Shown here: one piece after another, positions 1 to 13,400 of the stretch
Numbering within the stretch: the stretch's first letter is position 1
Layout: every line of letters starts with the position of its first letter
Source: Chrysomallon squamiferum
Taxonomy: Eukaryota > Mollusca > Gastropoda > Neomphalida > Peltospiridae
Assembly (NCBI GenBank): GCA_012295275.1
Contig: CM022673.1
Span: forward strand, 19,707,810 to 19,771,809
DNA: 64,000 nucleotides
Reading direction: 5' to 3'
The notes under the pieces: model-generated
Told to the model about the DNA's origin: nothing
Databases searched by the model: none
Seen by the model: the letters and a program-made list of their open reading frames with translations, nothing else
Position numbers and translations under genes: made by a program

Positions 1-753
1 TGATCTACAACTTAGATCACACCCCAAAGTAGCACCTGTGAAATTTCTTGTCTGCAGCTTTATGAGACCGAGACTGTGCCTCTTTTTTAACAGAGAATTA
101 TAGTTTGTACAACACTGTACTAATTAATAATATTTGTTATTATATAATTTTTTACAAGATTACTTTTGAAATCCAGATCCCAGTATGAGATTCCCCTCCA
201 TCATAATACATCTGCATTTGTGGATTATAGGAGTTACTTTCTTTCTCCTTAGAACTTGCTACAGTAATGATGTGTAGTTAAAATGAGTTCATGATCATTT
301 ATTTGCTGTTAATATGACAAGATATAAGAGTAAATAAATGACTAAAAGTCTCTTACATTTATAATACAAATATAATAAATGCTGGGATGTCAAATTTGTG
401 ATGACATTAATTATAACATAAATTAACAAAGGGAATAAATAATTATTCTTTATTAAATAAGCACCTTAATTTTACAGTAATATCAAAATTTTAAATGTTA
501 ATTGAAGTTTTAAAAAGGAAATTTTCTTAAATTTCCTATATATAATTACTGTGAAGATCTCTTAGATCAAGGGACAAGTAATGATGTCTTGTATCTTAGC
601 AGTTCTACACAATATGTTTTTTTTAAAGCCCCACTCAGCAATCAGTTTATTATATTTACTGGTATTTTTTTAATTATGTCCATTCTAAAAAGAATTTTAT
701 ATAAATTGTGGAAACTGTTGTAACCCACTAAGTACATATGGTGTAATAATCGT
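1..753. other. AT-rich non-coding left edge
   Basis: No gene can be supported here. A strong-looking acceptor at about 45-57 on the plus strand is followed by a ten-codon open frame ending at about 90. That could be the last few codons of a plus-strand gene whose body lies outside the window, but it is too short to call. The rest is AT-rich DNA with short A and T runs. Confidence 0.5.
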
Positions 754-1023
754 CTATAGGTAAACTGTCTTTGATAAATTAACAATTCTGGGTAATTTTT
801 TTCTACGAGAAATATGACTAGATACATCATCAGCATCCATATTCCTTGTCATAGCATGACTGTTATAAAAACATTCCTGAAACCAAGAAGAAAATGTAAC
901 TAAAGTAACTTGCAGACTGTTGTATCTTCTCCAGTGGGAGTATTTTATGGGCAAGTATGTTGAAAAACATGACTGACCCGTCATCATAGAATTATCGCCA
1001 CAGTCCCACAACACATCCATAAT
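754..1023 (-). CDS. Candidate exon of an unidentified minus-strand gene
   Basis: On the minus strand a plausible acceptor (…TTATCAG) ends just above 1023. A 90-residue open frame then runs to a TAG at 754-756. The composition looks protein-like rather than random for such AT-rich DNA: it includes LWDCGDNSMMTGQ, LPIKYSHWRRYN and a basic SRRKKLPR stretch. I do not recognise the family and no membrane segment is obvious. It could be a 3'-terminal coding exon of the gene whose first exon is proposed at 3066-3144, but I could not join the two with compatible intermediate exons. It may equally be a chance open frame. Confidence 0.3.
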   Translation of the reverse strand: MMDVLWDCGDNSMMTGQSCFSTYLPIKYSHWRRYNSLQVTLVTFSSWFQECFYNSHAMTRNMDADDVSSHISRRKKLPRIVNLSKTVYL

Positions 1024-2789
1024 CTGATAACGTTAAAAAGTGAAATACATTATTAAAAATAGTAATGGCAAAATAGATATAAAAGATAAAATGTCTAAAA
1101 GAAGATGAATTAAGTTTACTGAATTCAGTTTTATCTAAAAAAAATTATGTAAAAAGTAATTTGTAATAACTTTACTTACTCAAAATGAAATCTCTAAATT
1201 GACCCATTTTATTGCAATTAGCTCTCCTTGCATTGTTGGAGATTTAAAATAGTAGATGCATGGATGCCCCAGTATTAATAAGTTTAAAAAATATGTTGCT
1301 TCTTCTAATAAAAATACATTTAAAAAATAATTTCCAAAACGATGCATAAATTTCTAAATTTGTGATCCTAAGTACCTAAATACAAAACAAAATCCTTAAT
1401 ATTATACAACATATATATATATATATTTTTTTTTTTTTTTGAAAGCCTGTAATACAGAAATAATTAACATATTTGTACAATAAACTCACTCAGAATCTAT
1501 AGTGTCAGTACTGGTAGGATTACATTCTTTTATATGGTTTAACAGGAACATAAGAACTACTAGAATTAATGCTAAGGATATTAAAATAGTTATTTTAGAA
1601 AATTATTATTATCCATTTATTAAAATTCCAATAAATATTTGTAATAGTAATATTTAATAAGTAGAATGACTTTCTAACAGCAGCTAGATCAAGTTTTGCA
1701 TTTACAAAAGAAACAAAAACATCTAAATAAACTATTATTACTTTAAATATTTAGTATTATCTTGGTATGGATTGTAAATAAAAGTTAATTTAGTTAATTT
1801 AAAGTAAATTAAAAATGTTACATCAAAAAGACAGAAAACATAATTAAAGCAGAGATATAAAAATAGTAATTAGAAGAAAAGTAGTTTGATTAATTATTTT
1901 ATTTTATTTTTTTGCAGTTAAGTGGGATTATTATTTATACTTTATTGCTTATTAGAAATTTCTTCACAGATCACATCAGTAGAAGAATCAGCTCCTGGCA
2001 CACAAGCTCCAGTTAAGCCAAAATGTTTTTCACTACTAATCAGTTTAACAGAGCTCATGTTTGCTACTTTATATTATGATTACTGATCTTTTAGCCAAAC
2101 TGTAAAACAATTTACATTTTAAAATTATGATAATCTAGGTTAGTTATGTTCTTTCTTTTTGTTTAAGTTTCATGTGTTTTTATTTAATTATTTTAATTTT
2201 TCCAGGTTTTGGCATTGCTAAATATGAGAATAATTATTAAAAGTGTTTGTAAAAATTTATTTTGACTATTTTTTCTATTTCACTGACGATTTTAAAAATT
2301 AGGTAATGAAGGCTGTTAAATACGATTACTAAACTGAATTCCAAAACAACCTTCTACATATATATATATATACACACACACACACTACTGTAAACTAAAA
2401 TAATATTCAGGTACAAATATCTGAAAAAAGAATGATGAAAAGTCACATTTAAAAAAAAAAATTAAAAATGTAATATTTAAAACAAAATTAAAATATAAAC
2501 ATTAATAAAAATGTAACTAGTATTTGGCTGCATTTCGAATATTTCAACACAGCTGCTTTGACAGCCTCACACGTCTTTAGTATCTGATAAACTGTTCATG
2601 TAAAGGTTGTTACTTACAATTCATTAAATGCATGTTTTCTAAAGCCTATAAGTAAACCATTAATTAAATTACAATGTCATCATGTTAATGTATAACACTT
2701 AACAGTGTTAAAAAACCCAACTAAAATCATATTTTGGATCAGTAAATGTGTTATCTGAAATGGTAATCTTGTGCATAGACACATACTGA

Positions 2790-2822
<33 letters not shown>

Positions 2823-3059
2823 GTAATTAATATTACAGTGTTGGGGTTTTTTCATTCAAGAAAATGTAATTTTTAAAATGTATAAAATATATATTTCAGT
2901 ACATATTTCTATTTGTTTTTTAATTATGAATCAGTTTTTAGAACTTAGAAATCTATTTTTATCAGAGTATCACTCACATTTTTTTGTTAATTTTTGTATG
3001 TGTATATATATATATATATATATCTAAACAAGAAAAAAGTTATACCTGAAAATGTGTTT
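1024..3059. other. AT-rich intergenic or intronic DNA
   Basis: This stretch contains T runs, TA and CA dinucleotide tracts (about 2360-2385 and 3000-3023) and an (AAT)n microsatellite. Short open frames near 1949-2075 (both strands) and 2518-2583 (minus) have usable splice-like borders and protein-like wording. Their phases do not join convincingly to each other or to the flanking candidates, so none is called as an exon. Confidence 0.5.
2790..2821. repeat. (AAT)n microsatellite
   Basis: About eleven uninterrupted ATA/AAT triplets are seen directly. Confidence 0.95.
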
Positions 3060-3210
3060 AATAACCATTTGAAGCGAAGCGGTAGCGCCCGATTCCTTCA
3101 AAATAACCCCTCAAGAGCGACAACTCGTCTGCAGTAGTAAACATCAAAATAACTGTGAAATTACCTATTCACGAACGACAACTCTTAATCAGGCATGATC
3201 TCACGTTCAT
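3060..3210. promoter_or_regulatory. GC-richer island, possible promoter or first exon
   Basis: This short block is clearly richer in G and C, with several CpG, than the DNA around it. It lies about 0.9 kb upstream of the first coding exon of the GALNT11-like gene. CpG-containing islands of this size often mark transcription starts and 5' untranslated exons. It could serve the plus-strand GALNT11 gene, a minus-strand gene, or both. No TATA box or initiator could be fixed. Confidence 0.35.
3066..3144 (-). CDS. Candidate first coding exon, unidentified gene
   Basis: On the minus strand an ATG at 3144-3142 opens a 26-codon frame rich in structured-looking residues (ADELSLLRGYFEGIGRYRF) inside the GC-richer island. 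It reaches a possible but weak donor (G|GTTATT) just before an in-frame stop. If real, it would be the N-terminus of a minus-strand gene divergent from the GALNT11-like gene and running toward 754-1023. I do not recognise the protein and cannot rule out that the island is only untranslated sequence. Confidence 0.3.
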
Positions 3211-4085
3211 CTATCAATTGAAATAGGTCAAAAACAATATTTAACTGAGTAAGTCTGCCTCTGTAAAGGTCTTGATCAAAAGAAAACTTTATTGAACAGT
3301 TATTGCAAATTTGATAAAGATATGGCTTGAAATAAGTTTTTGGTGATTTAAGATGTCAAAATACCATACCCGGCAAGTGGATTTTTGAAAAATATAATGC
3401 GGTATCTTTTAGACTATTATAGATAAGATAGCTTCAAAAGTTTTTTGTTTTTACATTCAGGAATTTTTTTATTTTTTATTTATTTTTTTTTTTTTAATTG
3501 GTATACGTTACATATTCATTTGACAATAATAAAAGAAAAGAAAAGAAAATAGGCCTTAGCTTTGATATTAAAATCCTACGTGTATGTGATGATGTAGAGG
3601 TACCAGTTGATAAAGTAAAATAAGAAAAAAATAGAAGAAAAAATTCTGGTGTTAGACATTCCAAATGTTAAATAACATGTACAAAATAACATGATTTAAC
3701 TAAATGCTTTTTTGTTGTTTTTTGTTTTAGTTTTTTTGATTTATAAATGTGAGGGGGGAATAATACCCCCCCCCCCAAAAAAAAGCAATTTTGCCAGCAA
3801 AACATTGAGAGCTGATGATATAAGAAAGGAAAACTGCAGATGCCACTTCACTGGATAGTGTTTCCGAACTGAATCATGAATGGACCCACAATTTAATTTT
3901 ATTAAATACTCATTGGTAATTTTCTTTCAAATTAATCAATAAAATGCTAGCTGAATTTAGGTTAACTGGTGCTTGGTGAGATCTTTCAACAGTAATTAAA
4001 CTAATGTAAGTAAATACTTGATATATTTACAGAATATTAATCTATTGATGTTGTATTTGTTATTTTTAATGTATTTATTTTTCAG
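3211..4085. other. Upstream region or 5' intron of the GALNT11-like gene
   Basis: No coding signal was seen. The region holds homopolymer and A/G-rich tracts (T run near 3485, AAAAG repeats near 3530, C run near 3766). A TTTTTCAG acceptor at about 4079-4085 suggests that a 5' untranslated intron ends here. Confidence 0.5.
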
Positions 4086-4125
4086 ATGGCATAATTTGGA
4101 TATGATAGTTCTGGTTAAAATATAA
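4086..4125 (+). promoter_or_regulatory. Two short upstream ORFs before the GALNT11 start
   Basis: Between the splice acceptor ending at 4085 and the main ATG at 4137 lie a two-codon frame (ATG at 4086, TAA at 4092-4094) and a seven-codon frame (ATG at 4102, TAA at 4123-4125). Both end before the main start, so ribosomes could reinitiate. If the mature mRNA contains them, they may dampen translation. This is inference from position only. Confidence 0.5.
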
Positions 4126-4136
4126 CTCAGAATTTC

Positions 4137-4400
4137 ATGTCTTATTTTGGAATGCCAAGACTTCAACAGTTCAAGCTAATAGGATTTATTTTAATTGCAA
4201 TTACAACAGCTGCATTTCTTCTCAATCACATTTTGGGAAATATATCCGGTGAAACCAAACAAAGAACAGGAAGATGGAAAATAAAGTCAAGACAAAGCTT
4301 GAAAAGGACTCTGCCTGAACCACCTGATGAATATGACACTCAAAATCATAATAAGTGAGATTTTTTTAATGAAAATAATAGTGATCTTTATTTCTTCTTT

Positions 4401-4431
<31 letters not shown>

Positions 4432-7400
4432 GGCATGACTTGTCTCAATATGAAGATTCATCTGGTTTTATTTATAAATGGTTATAAATGTTCAATTTTC
4501 TGCAACAGTACTAGGATGTATTGGATCACAGTTTTATGTAAATTAAATAAAGACATGAGTGAATAAACCTGCAGAGAATGTTAACACCTCAAATCTCAAT
4601 AACCAAATTCTGAAATTTACATGATTTAAGACATGGATATTGACAGTTATTGGCCAAAATTTCAAGTTAATATATTTATAGAACTTCTAGTAGTTTTTAC
4701 ATAGGCCAAATTCAGAATTAGATATCCAAAATAGTAGTTTTGGTAAATCTTCAGTATTTGTCTCTTTCAAATGTGTAGCATCAAACATGCCCATATTCCT
4801 TCTGATTATGGTGTTTGAGATAAAACTGTAAAAGGAGTCAGCAAGAAATATGTCAAATATCCTTGTCCACAAATGAGAAAGCAATTGTGTTAAAACCAGT
4901 TGTTTCTAGGGACTTAAATTCTGGAGCATAAGTTGATCTGATCCATATGCAATTTATGAGTCATAAGCAACAATACAAATGGATGATTTGTTATATGTTA
5001 ACATGAGGATAGGAGAATTTAATTTAAATGATAAAATGAAAAGATAATAGATGAAACAACTTTAGGAGGTATGTATAAAATAAGTAACTAAGTGTACAAT
5101 ACCTGAGATTTTCATACATAATTCATAACTATTGAGAGGAATATTGTTAAGGAATTAATAAAACAGTACAAATATATTAATTATTAATGACAGTTAGATT
5201 TCTATAGTATTGTTTATGATAATAAATGTAAGATAAAGTTGCTGTTTCTAGTGTACTAATTACCTTCTGTTTTGCTTTTATAATCTCATCAATTACTTTA
5301 CAAGCAAATTCGATAGACCAATTTTAATTTTTATAACAGTTAATAAATTTAATGTACTGTCTTCTACATAATTATGATTTTAAAGCATAAGGTGTCATTG
5401 TTATTTGCCTAATTAATCTTTTTTAATTTACAGCTATAGTGTTGATTATTTGTATCAACTAGGTCGAATTCTTTCACCATCAGATCAGAAAAAACATAAT
5501 GAAGGTAAGATTTTAAAATTTTTAGTCAAGTGCTAAATACTATTCTAGACAGATTGTACATGCACTTTTATAGTCAGCAATATCTTTTTATATCACCATG
5601 TTTATGAAGACGTATATAATCTATGAAGTGCAACTCTGCATTACAAATAAATAATTTCATATAATATTTTACACTCACAAGTTACTGTTTTATTGTTTTG
5701 GGTAACCTAATAGTGTTCATAATAAATTATTACTATAAAATAATACTGCTATAAAACATTCGATGACTGGCCTTTGCCCCATAACTACTGGATTATACAA
5801 CATATACTTGGCAATCTGATCATTGTCAACACCACAGTAATTTTAGAGTTGGTACATAACTGCTAGTCCTGTCCACAGTGACATCATAACTACTTCAAAA
5901 ATGTAACATTACCCAAATATGTTTATGTTCAAATCTTTTGTTGTACTACTTCATTATTAAGTGCGATTGGATGGCAGAAGACAAAACATAACTTGGATGT
6001 TTATCTGTATATATTTAGATGCATCATCATTTCAGTGAAAGTACACTTAAAAGTTGACAGACAATATTCATTCTCTACACCAGTCAGTTTACTGTAATCT
6101 TATTTTGATAAAATGCTTTAAACTAGTCTTTTGTTATTATACATCATCCTGATTGTTGCAGGTTATCATCAGCATGCCTTCAATACTCTGATAAGTGATA
6201 AACTTTCATTTGACAGACCGATACCAGATGTTCGTAATCCTCTGTAAGTATTAATGATAGAAAAATGTAGATTTTACAAGTAAAACTATAATAAAATAAT
6301 GGTAATATTCAGTTTGAATTAATATCTAAATTAATTACATCATGCCCTTTAATATCCATTAGAAAAATGTAATACCACTTAATATTCAAGCTACCAGCCT
6401 CTGCACCTACAGCTTCTGGGGTTGTCATAGATAATTGTTTATATACACAGTACTGGATTAGTGAATTAGGAGCAGATCAAAAGTTTACCAACCCTAATAC
6501 TAAAAGCAGTGGAATGTCTAATTTAAATGTCTATATAGGACTTATAACATTGATGCATAGTTCTTAACATTCAGTAAAACTGGTATGAGTTTAACTCAGT
6601 TATCTTACGACATTTATTATTTTATTATTTTTTTCTGTGTGTCATGAATCTTGTATTTTTCTTTTTATAGACATTCATGCCTTTCAAAATATTTTTCTGT
6701 TTTCATATAACCATTGTTAGATTAGTAAATTATAAAGTTTCCATGGTGTACAGAAAACAAATAATTGGTAAATAAATGGCAATCTACCAGTCACAAGTCG
6801 TGGTTTAACCACTTAAAATGCCAGACCATATAATGAACTGAAATACTAGAGATAGGACCCAAAATAATTAAACCTTGGAAGACTTCTTCTGAATTATATG
6901 AATGTATTTGATTTTTGTTAGAAAGCTAATTCTGTAATTCTTGAAAAGCTTTATAATTGAACAATTTTACTGTTATTGTTGTTGTTATTTTATCATCATG
7001 AATATCATCATTATTATTATTGTTCATAATATAACATGTATGTTTTCAAGACAAAAAAATTATTTAAAAATGTTACAATGTTTTTCAGCTGCAAAAATAA
7101 ACAATATCCACAGAGTCTGCCAAAAGCTAGTGTTATAATCTGCTTTATTAATGAAGCTTTGTCAGTTTTACTTCGAACAGTACACAGTGTCATCAACCGA
7201 ACCCCAAATGAGATTCTCCAGGAGATAATTTTAGTTGATGATTACAGTGATAACGGTAATTTTATTCTATTTTATTTTTAATTTTTGCCTTCAAATTTTA
7301 ATGAATTTGTATTTCATAAATTTTAAAATCATTTACTAAGGGTGAATTAATAAATATTTATAGAAACCATATAAAAATGTGGGAATCTCAAGATGATGTT

Positions 7401-10400
7401 ATTAGTATGTGCTTTGGAGGAATCCCCAGTTAGGAATTCTTTTACTTGATGATAATCAAGGTAGAGTAAATTTTCTGTCAACCCAACCCCAAATTTGTTT
7501 ATGTATTGTAAAATAAAAATCAGAAATTATTTTGTAATTAGAGTGATAAGTTATAAAGATAGTGAACTTTCACCTTTTTGTGCTGCATATTTATTCATTT
7601 GGAAATGTCATTTGCTGCACTCTGTCCTAAGTGTGTCACTGCTAAATAAATATAAATCTTTGAATAGGAATACAAGTTATTTGTTGATGTTCAATAAGCT
7701 AAATTTAAGGCACTAAGTAAGTTTTATCCTTATATTTATAGGTGTGTTTTTTAAAAAGAATTTACACGTTTTATCATCTATTAATATCAAAGTTCATGCT
7801 ATTGGCCTTAACATAACACGTGAATGGCATTTCCAGTATGTGGCATTCTCAGTTGATGAAAAATATGTGTATTTATTTTCACTTCAAGAGTGCTAATCTA
7901 CAAACAGACTGTTAAAACTGACTTTGTTGACAAATGATTTATTCTGCCCAAATATGTGATCTATTCTAATTTCATAATAGGGTACAGTGGATTATTTTGA
8001 AAAATAATTTCATCTGCCTCATAGTCAAATGTGTATGTAATTAGTGAATATTCATTGTCATCTACCCTTTTCTCTCTGCCATCTGCTTTACACAGTGACC
8101 ACAGAACAAGACATTGTTCTCATTGGAGGTGGATGGGTATAACTGGCAGAAAAGTTTTTACTTGCAAAACTTTATAATATCAGGTTTTACTTAAGAATCA
8201 ATATAGTTAGTTTTTGTTTTGTTCTTTTTGTTGAATTTTATTGAAAATGACAACAGAATATTTATGATCCACTGTGTCACAGCTCAGTCAGTTTACCTAG
8301 AGTATGAAATTAGATATGTCCAGTTAATGGTGAAACACTCCTTAATATCCATCCAAAACAGTATTTGAGATGAGATTTTTCATTTATGCCTTTAGCATCA
8401 TTTTCGATATTAATCAGTGTTGTTTTTTGTTTTTTCATAATATCTGTATTTAATCCTGTTATTTGTATATTTGACTGATTTTATTGTTAGTTCTTTTAAT
8501 AGCTATGTTTGTAATTTTTTAAAATATATTTATGTATTAATTTATTTGCAGAAGAATTAAAAAATTCTCTGGAAAATAATCTGAAAAATTTACCAAAAGT
8601 TAACTTACTTCAAGGGTCATCAAGACAGGGCCTTATTCGTGCTCGGATATTTGGTGCTGCTCATGCCACTGGAGAGGTAAAAGAAAGGCTATAAATGAAA
8701 TACCCAAATGTGTATATTAATTAGTAATATCATTTATTAAAAGTGAAAGTTAAAAAAACCCATTCCATTAATGATTAAGTATTTGTGTCAGCAAAAATTA
8801 TAAATTTATATAAAATATATTGGAATAAATACATATTAGATGAAATGTATATGCAAACATTTTGTGTGTTTGGGTGTGGGTGTGAGGGCGTGTGTGAAAG
8901 AAGGATGGGAGTATTTTGTTCAGGTAATTGATCTGGTTGTTAGAAAAGGAAGCCAAACTGAATACCATTATTTAAAAAAATATTTAAAGTGTTTTTGTTT
9001 CATTCAGCATGACATACGTCCAGACATTGGAGATTGCTTAAAAGAAATTCACATATGTTTTTTAAATAATGAAAATATGGAACTGAAAATTCAAGAAAAA
9101 CTGACATAATTACAATTGATATATGTATCCAAGAAATTGGCAGAGTTCTAAGTTACTTAAATACAATTTTTTTTAACAATGATGGCTTTATTTTGTGAAA
9201 GAAATATCAAGTTACAGTTGTAATCTTTATTTTTGCCAGTGAATACATTCGATCAAGATACATGTTCTGTATTAATTCATATTTACTATTAATCACTGTA
9301 AACAGAAGATGATTGCAAAATATTATTATTGAGTCTCCTGTGCATTAGATACAATAGGGCTATTTAAATATTCCCAGGAACTTGAAATCTTAATTCAAAT
9401 TCAGATAAATGTTGAGGTGTGACAGTATGTTTTAAAATTATTTATCTTTTTTTTTTCTCTATGATTTCAACTATAAAGAAAATTAATAATTTAACACACA
9501 CACACAAAGAAAAATGTACAAACTCAGATAAAAATGTTTTAAGACAAGAGCCAATAGAATACTAGTGAATTTCAGTGAGTCATGCACAAAATGAAAATAG
9601 TTATCTATCCTGTGAACATTCCTTTTGATTAGCAGAAAATAGATTAAACTAAAAAACTGATTTGTTCTTTTCACAGGTTATTGTATTTTTGGACAGTCAC
9701 TGTGAAGTAAATGTACAATGGCTGGAACCATTGTTGGCTCGAATAGACAAAAACAGAAAATCTGTTGTTGTGCCTATCATTGATATGATTAGTCCTGATA
9801 CTTTTCTATATGAAGCATCTCCACTTGTCCGAGGTGGTTTTAACTGGGGACTGCACTATCGCTGGGACCCATTCCCAGAAAATACAAGAGCAAATATATT
9901 ACTTCAAGTGGAACCTCTTATGTAAGTTTTGAGAATAAAAACATGATTCTGTATGTGTACATAGCAGTCCTAATAGCACTATAGTTATGTATGTAGAAAT
10001 ACAGATATAATATCTCCAGAGTTTGGTATTATCACATGAAAGAAAACTATTTTTATCTTTAAAGAGATCTTTTTGTTGAAGATAATTACTAAAGAATATG
10101 GCTATATCTGTGCTCTGTACAGAAGTGTTATAAAGCATGGAATCCAAGTAAAATACAATTATGTACATGTAAGTAAAACTACCATATCTGAGATATGGCT
10201 TCCAGAAATCCAGAATATCCAGAAAAAAACAGATTATCTTTTTAAACTTGCTACTTCTGATTAGGCATGCTTAGTTTTGTTTCCATTGTTTTTATTTATA
10301 GAACTCCAACAATGGCTGGCGGATTGTTTGCTATGGACAGAGAATATTTTCACACACTTGGAGAATATGATCCAGGACTTGAAGTGTGGGGTGGAGAAAA

Positions 10401-13400
10401 TTTGGAAATATCTTTCAGAGTATGTTTTTAAAAATAAACTATGTTTGAAAATATGTATGTGAAAAAATAACACTGACTCCTGAAACAGGATCTTTCACCA
10501 AGTAATGTGTGTTTGCATGTGCGTGCTTGTATATATTCTACATTTATTTTATTTTATTTCATTTTATTTTGTTTCTTTATTTTGTGTTTTTTTTTTTAAT
10601 AAAATTTACGTTTCGATTTTAATTACTGCAAAACTTATGTTTGAATAAACTATTTCAGATTTGGCAGTGTGGAGGAAGGCTGGAGATTATTCCATGTTCC
10701 CGAGTCGGTCACATATTTAGAAAAAGACGACCATATCTGTCTCCTTTAGGGGAAAATTTTATCAAAAATTCTCTTCGAGTAGCTCTTGTTTGGATGGATG
10801 ATTATATTGTGAGTTCTGAAAATTTATTACATTGTCAAAATATATATGACTGATTAGCTTGGTCAGGTTAATTCAAGTATTATAATGTACTGTTTGACTA
10901 ATTTTATAGACCAATTAAAAATATTACTGTCTTAGTTTTCAGTATTACACTATTATTCCACAAAAGTGAAGGTAATGATTGCTTGAATGTAAATTTTTTT
11001 AAGAGCAAAACATTAAATATATCTAAAATTAAATCTCTTTTCAGAAATACTTTTATAAAATACACCCTGAAGCCAAAAAGATTGATGCAGGTGACATCAC
11101 TTCAAGACTCAAATTAAAGGAAAAGCTTCAGTGCCAATCATTTAAATGGTATCTGAAAAACATTTATCCAGAACAGGTAAAAACAGTTTGTAACCTTTTT
11201 GGAATATTTTGACAAAAAAATATTTACAAACAGGAAATTCATATTCCTTATTTCTACCTGTATTTGAAATATTTGATTTCAACATTTTAATAACTTTATT
11301 TTTATTTTTCCTTTAATATAATTTGGCCATAAACATGGGAGTATCTTTCTAAATCTGATCTGTATGCTCTGACCAATTAGTGTGTAGCTTACATGCATGA
11401 TCTTATCATAGTCTCAGACTTGCAAGTCTACAGACTAAGTTACTCACTGAGATGTTTTACTGCCAAGGTTTGGAGATCACTTCTGGTGTTTCTATCACTC
11501 TGCATATGACTGATATTTGAAAACAGTTAAATAATTATTTCTGCTCTAAAACATTGCATTTCCAGTTTGAATAATATATCATCTTGATAATATACAAAAA
11601 TTGTTTTGGACAGTTTATAGCCTTATTAATGATGTATTTTTGAAAATAACAGGTCTTCATTAGTTCATGTAATACTAACAGATCTTTCTAGTACCATAAT
11701 GAATGCAAGCCCTGTTTGAAATAACAATTTTTAAGAGTATGTGTTTACAGTTATCATTTCTTAGTAATTACTGAATCCTTTTTGAAATACAGCTACAGCT
11801 ATTTAGACTTGTGTTTTCATTGTTGCTAGAAGTTTGCAGTTCCAGTTTGAATAATGGTCAGCAGATCTTGACTGTTCAGTTTTAGCAATTCAGCGTTATA
11901 AATATCAGTTGTATTTGTATATCATGCAATAATCTTTTTCATCTTAAATATCTTTGATTTCCTATTCTCTTACTAACACACCAGGCATCATTCTGATGAA
12001 ACTTCAGAGATTAAGGGATTAGTCTACAGGTACCAGTTATAATCAAATTTTTGTTTTGTTATTCTGAGTTATAAGTTTAGTACTTAGGACTGTGTGTTAT
12101 TAGTTATTCTGTGCCATGCATATTTTTTATTATTATTATTCCTAATTTGTGAATTATATCATATCACTTCTTATATATTTTATAACTTTTTCAAGACATT
12201 TCCTGAAAATCACCCACAGCTAGAAAAGAAACAAAGATTCCCCATTATTCATGAGGTGACAATAAAGAGAACGGGTCAGGTGAAAACAGAATAGTTTTAT
12301 ATGAATTCATCAAATTTAGGGTTTTAACAAGCTGTAAGAAGACCTTCTCAATAAATACCAACTGATAGATATTAAAAGTTATTAAAACATAATTTTAAAA
12401 TATGAAATATTACATAGATTAATGAATAAATGTTATTTGTCAGTAAAACTTCAGCTTGGAATGGGGTTTTTAAAGAATATTTAGAAATTCTTTATATTTT
12501 TGTTTCTCATTATTTTTTAAGCTTCTTTAAAATAAAGAAAAAAGTAACTTAAAGACACCTTTTATTTTCTTACATAAAGTAAATTTATTTTTAATGTTTT
12601 TAAATGACAGTTTTCATTTTATTAGATAAAACATTTGGGATCTGGGCTGTGTTTAGAATCCGAGACAACAGTGTACAACAAACGAGCTATGGTCAGACTT
12701 GGCATGTGCAAGTCATCAACAGAAAGCAAAGAACAGGTTTATATACATTCAGCATCTGTCTTATCCAAATTTCTCTGTAAACCAGCACCATTTCAAAATT
12801 CAATCAGTTACTGTTAATCTATTATGAACAAAATTGTTGACTAATCTGGATGCTATCTATTATGAATTTCAGGTGCAAATTCCAGAACAAAAGAACAATT
12901 ATATAGTAATTAGCTTTGTGTATACTGGCAGTATGTTTTACAAGTCTGATCACTTCTTAAACAATAATTTGCACATAATTAGACTTCTGGATAACCTGAA
13001 ATAATTCAGCTTATTTTAAGCTTTTATAAACAATGATCCCATACTTACTATGTTAAATTAATGTATGTTAAAACCTAAATGAATTCACATGTTTAGATTT
13101 AGTTTCAAAAATAGTATTCTGCATAAATACATAGAGTGCTTTTTTTTATGTTGTCTTACTGAATTCATAATGACCGTTAAATGAAAAAGTGCAGACTGAA
13201 GTAACATTAATAGAAAAGTCTTGATCAAATCCACTGAATTGTAAACAGACAGATTTAGCTATGTAATAAAAGTGGGAAATCTGACAGTATCTGTAAAACA
13301 AAGTGACCATAACAGTCAATTGTACAAAACCAATATTTCAGAACTGAGTAAAAATCTGAATGGATTGCTGCATCATGGTTTCAGCAGACAAGATTTAAAA

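Noticed and set aside
45-93. Acceptor-like site followed by a ten-codon plus-strand frame, possible last exon of an upstream gene
   Set aside because: Ten codons are too few to separate from chance, and the rest of the gene would lie outside the window.
1949-2075. Open frames on both strands (about 38 codons each) with good splice-like borders
   Set aside because: Both strands look equally coding, phases do not fit neighbours, and no family is recognised.
2518-2583. 22-codon minus-strand segment after a TTATCAG acceptor
   Set aside because: Its phase gives a stop when joined to the candidate exon at 3066-3144, and its donor is weak.
9483-10264. Open frames on both strands overlapping or next to GALNT11 exons
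   Set aside because: They are shadows of the real exons or AT-rich intron frames with no domain signal.
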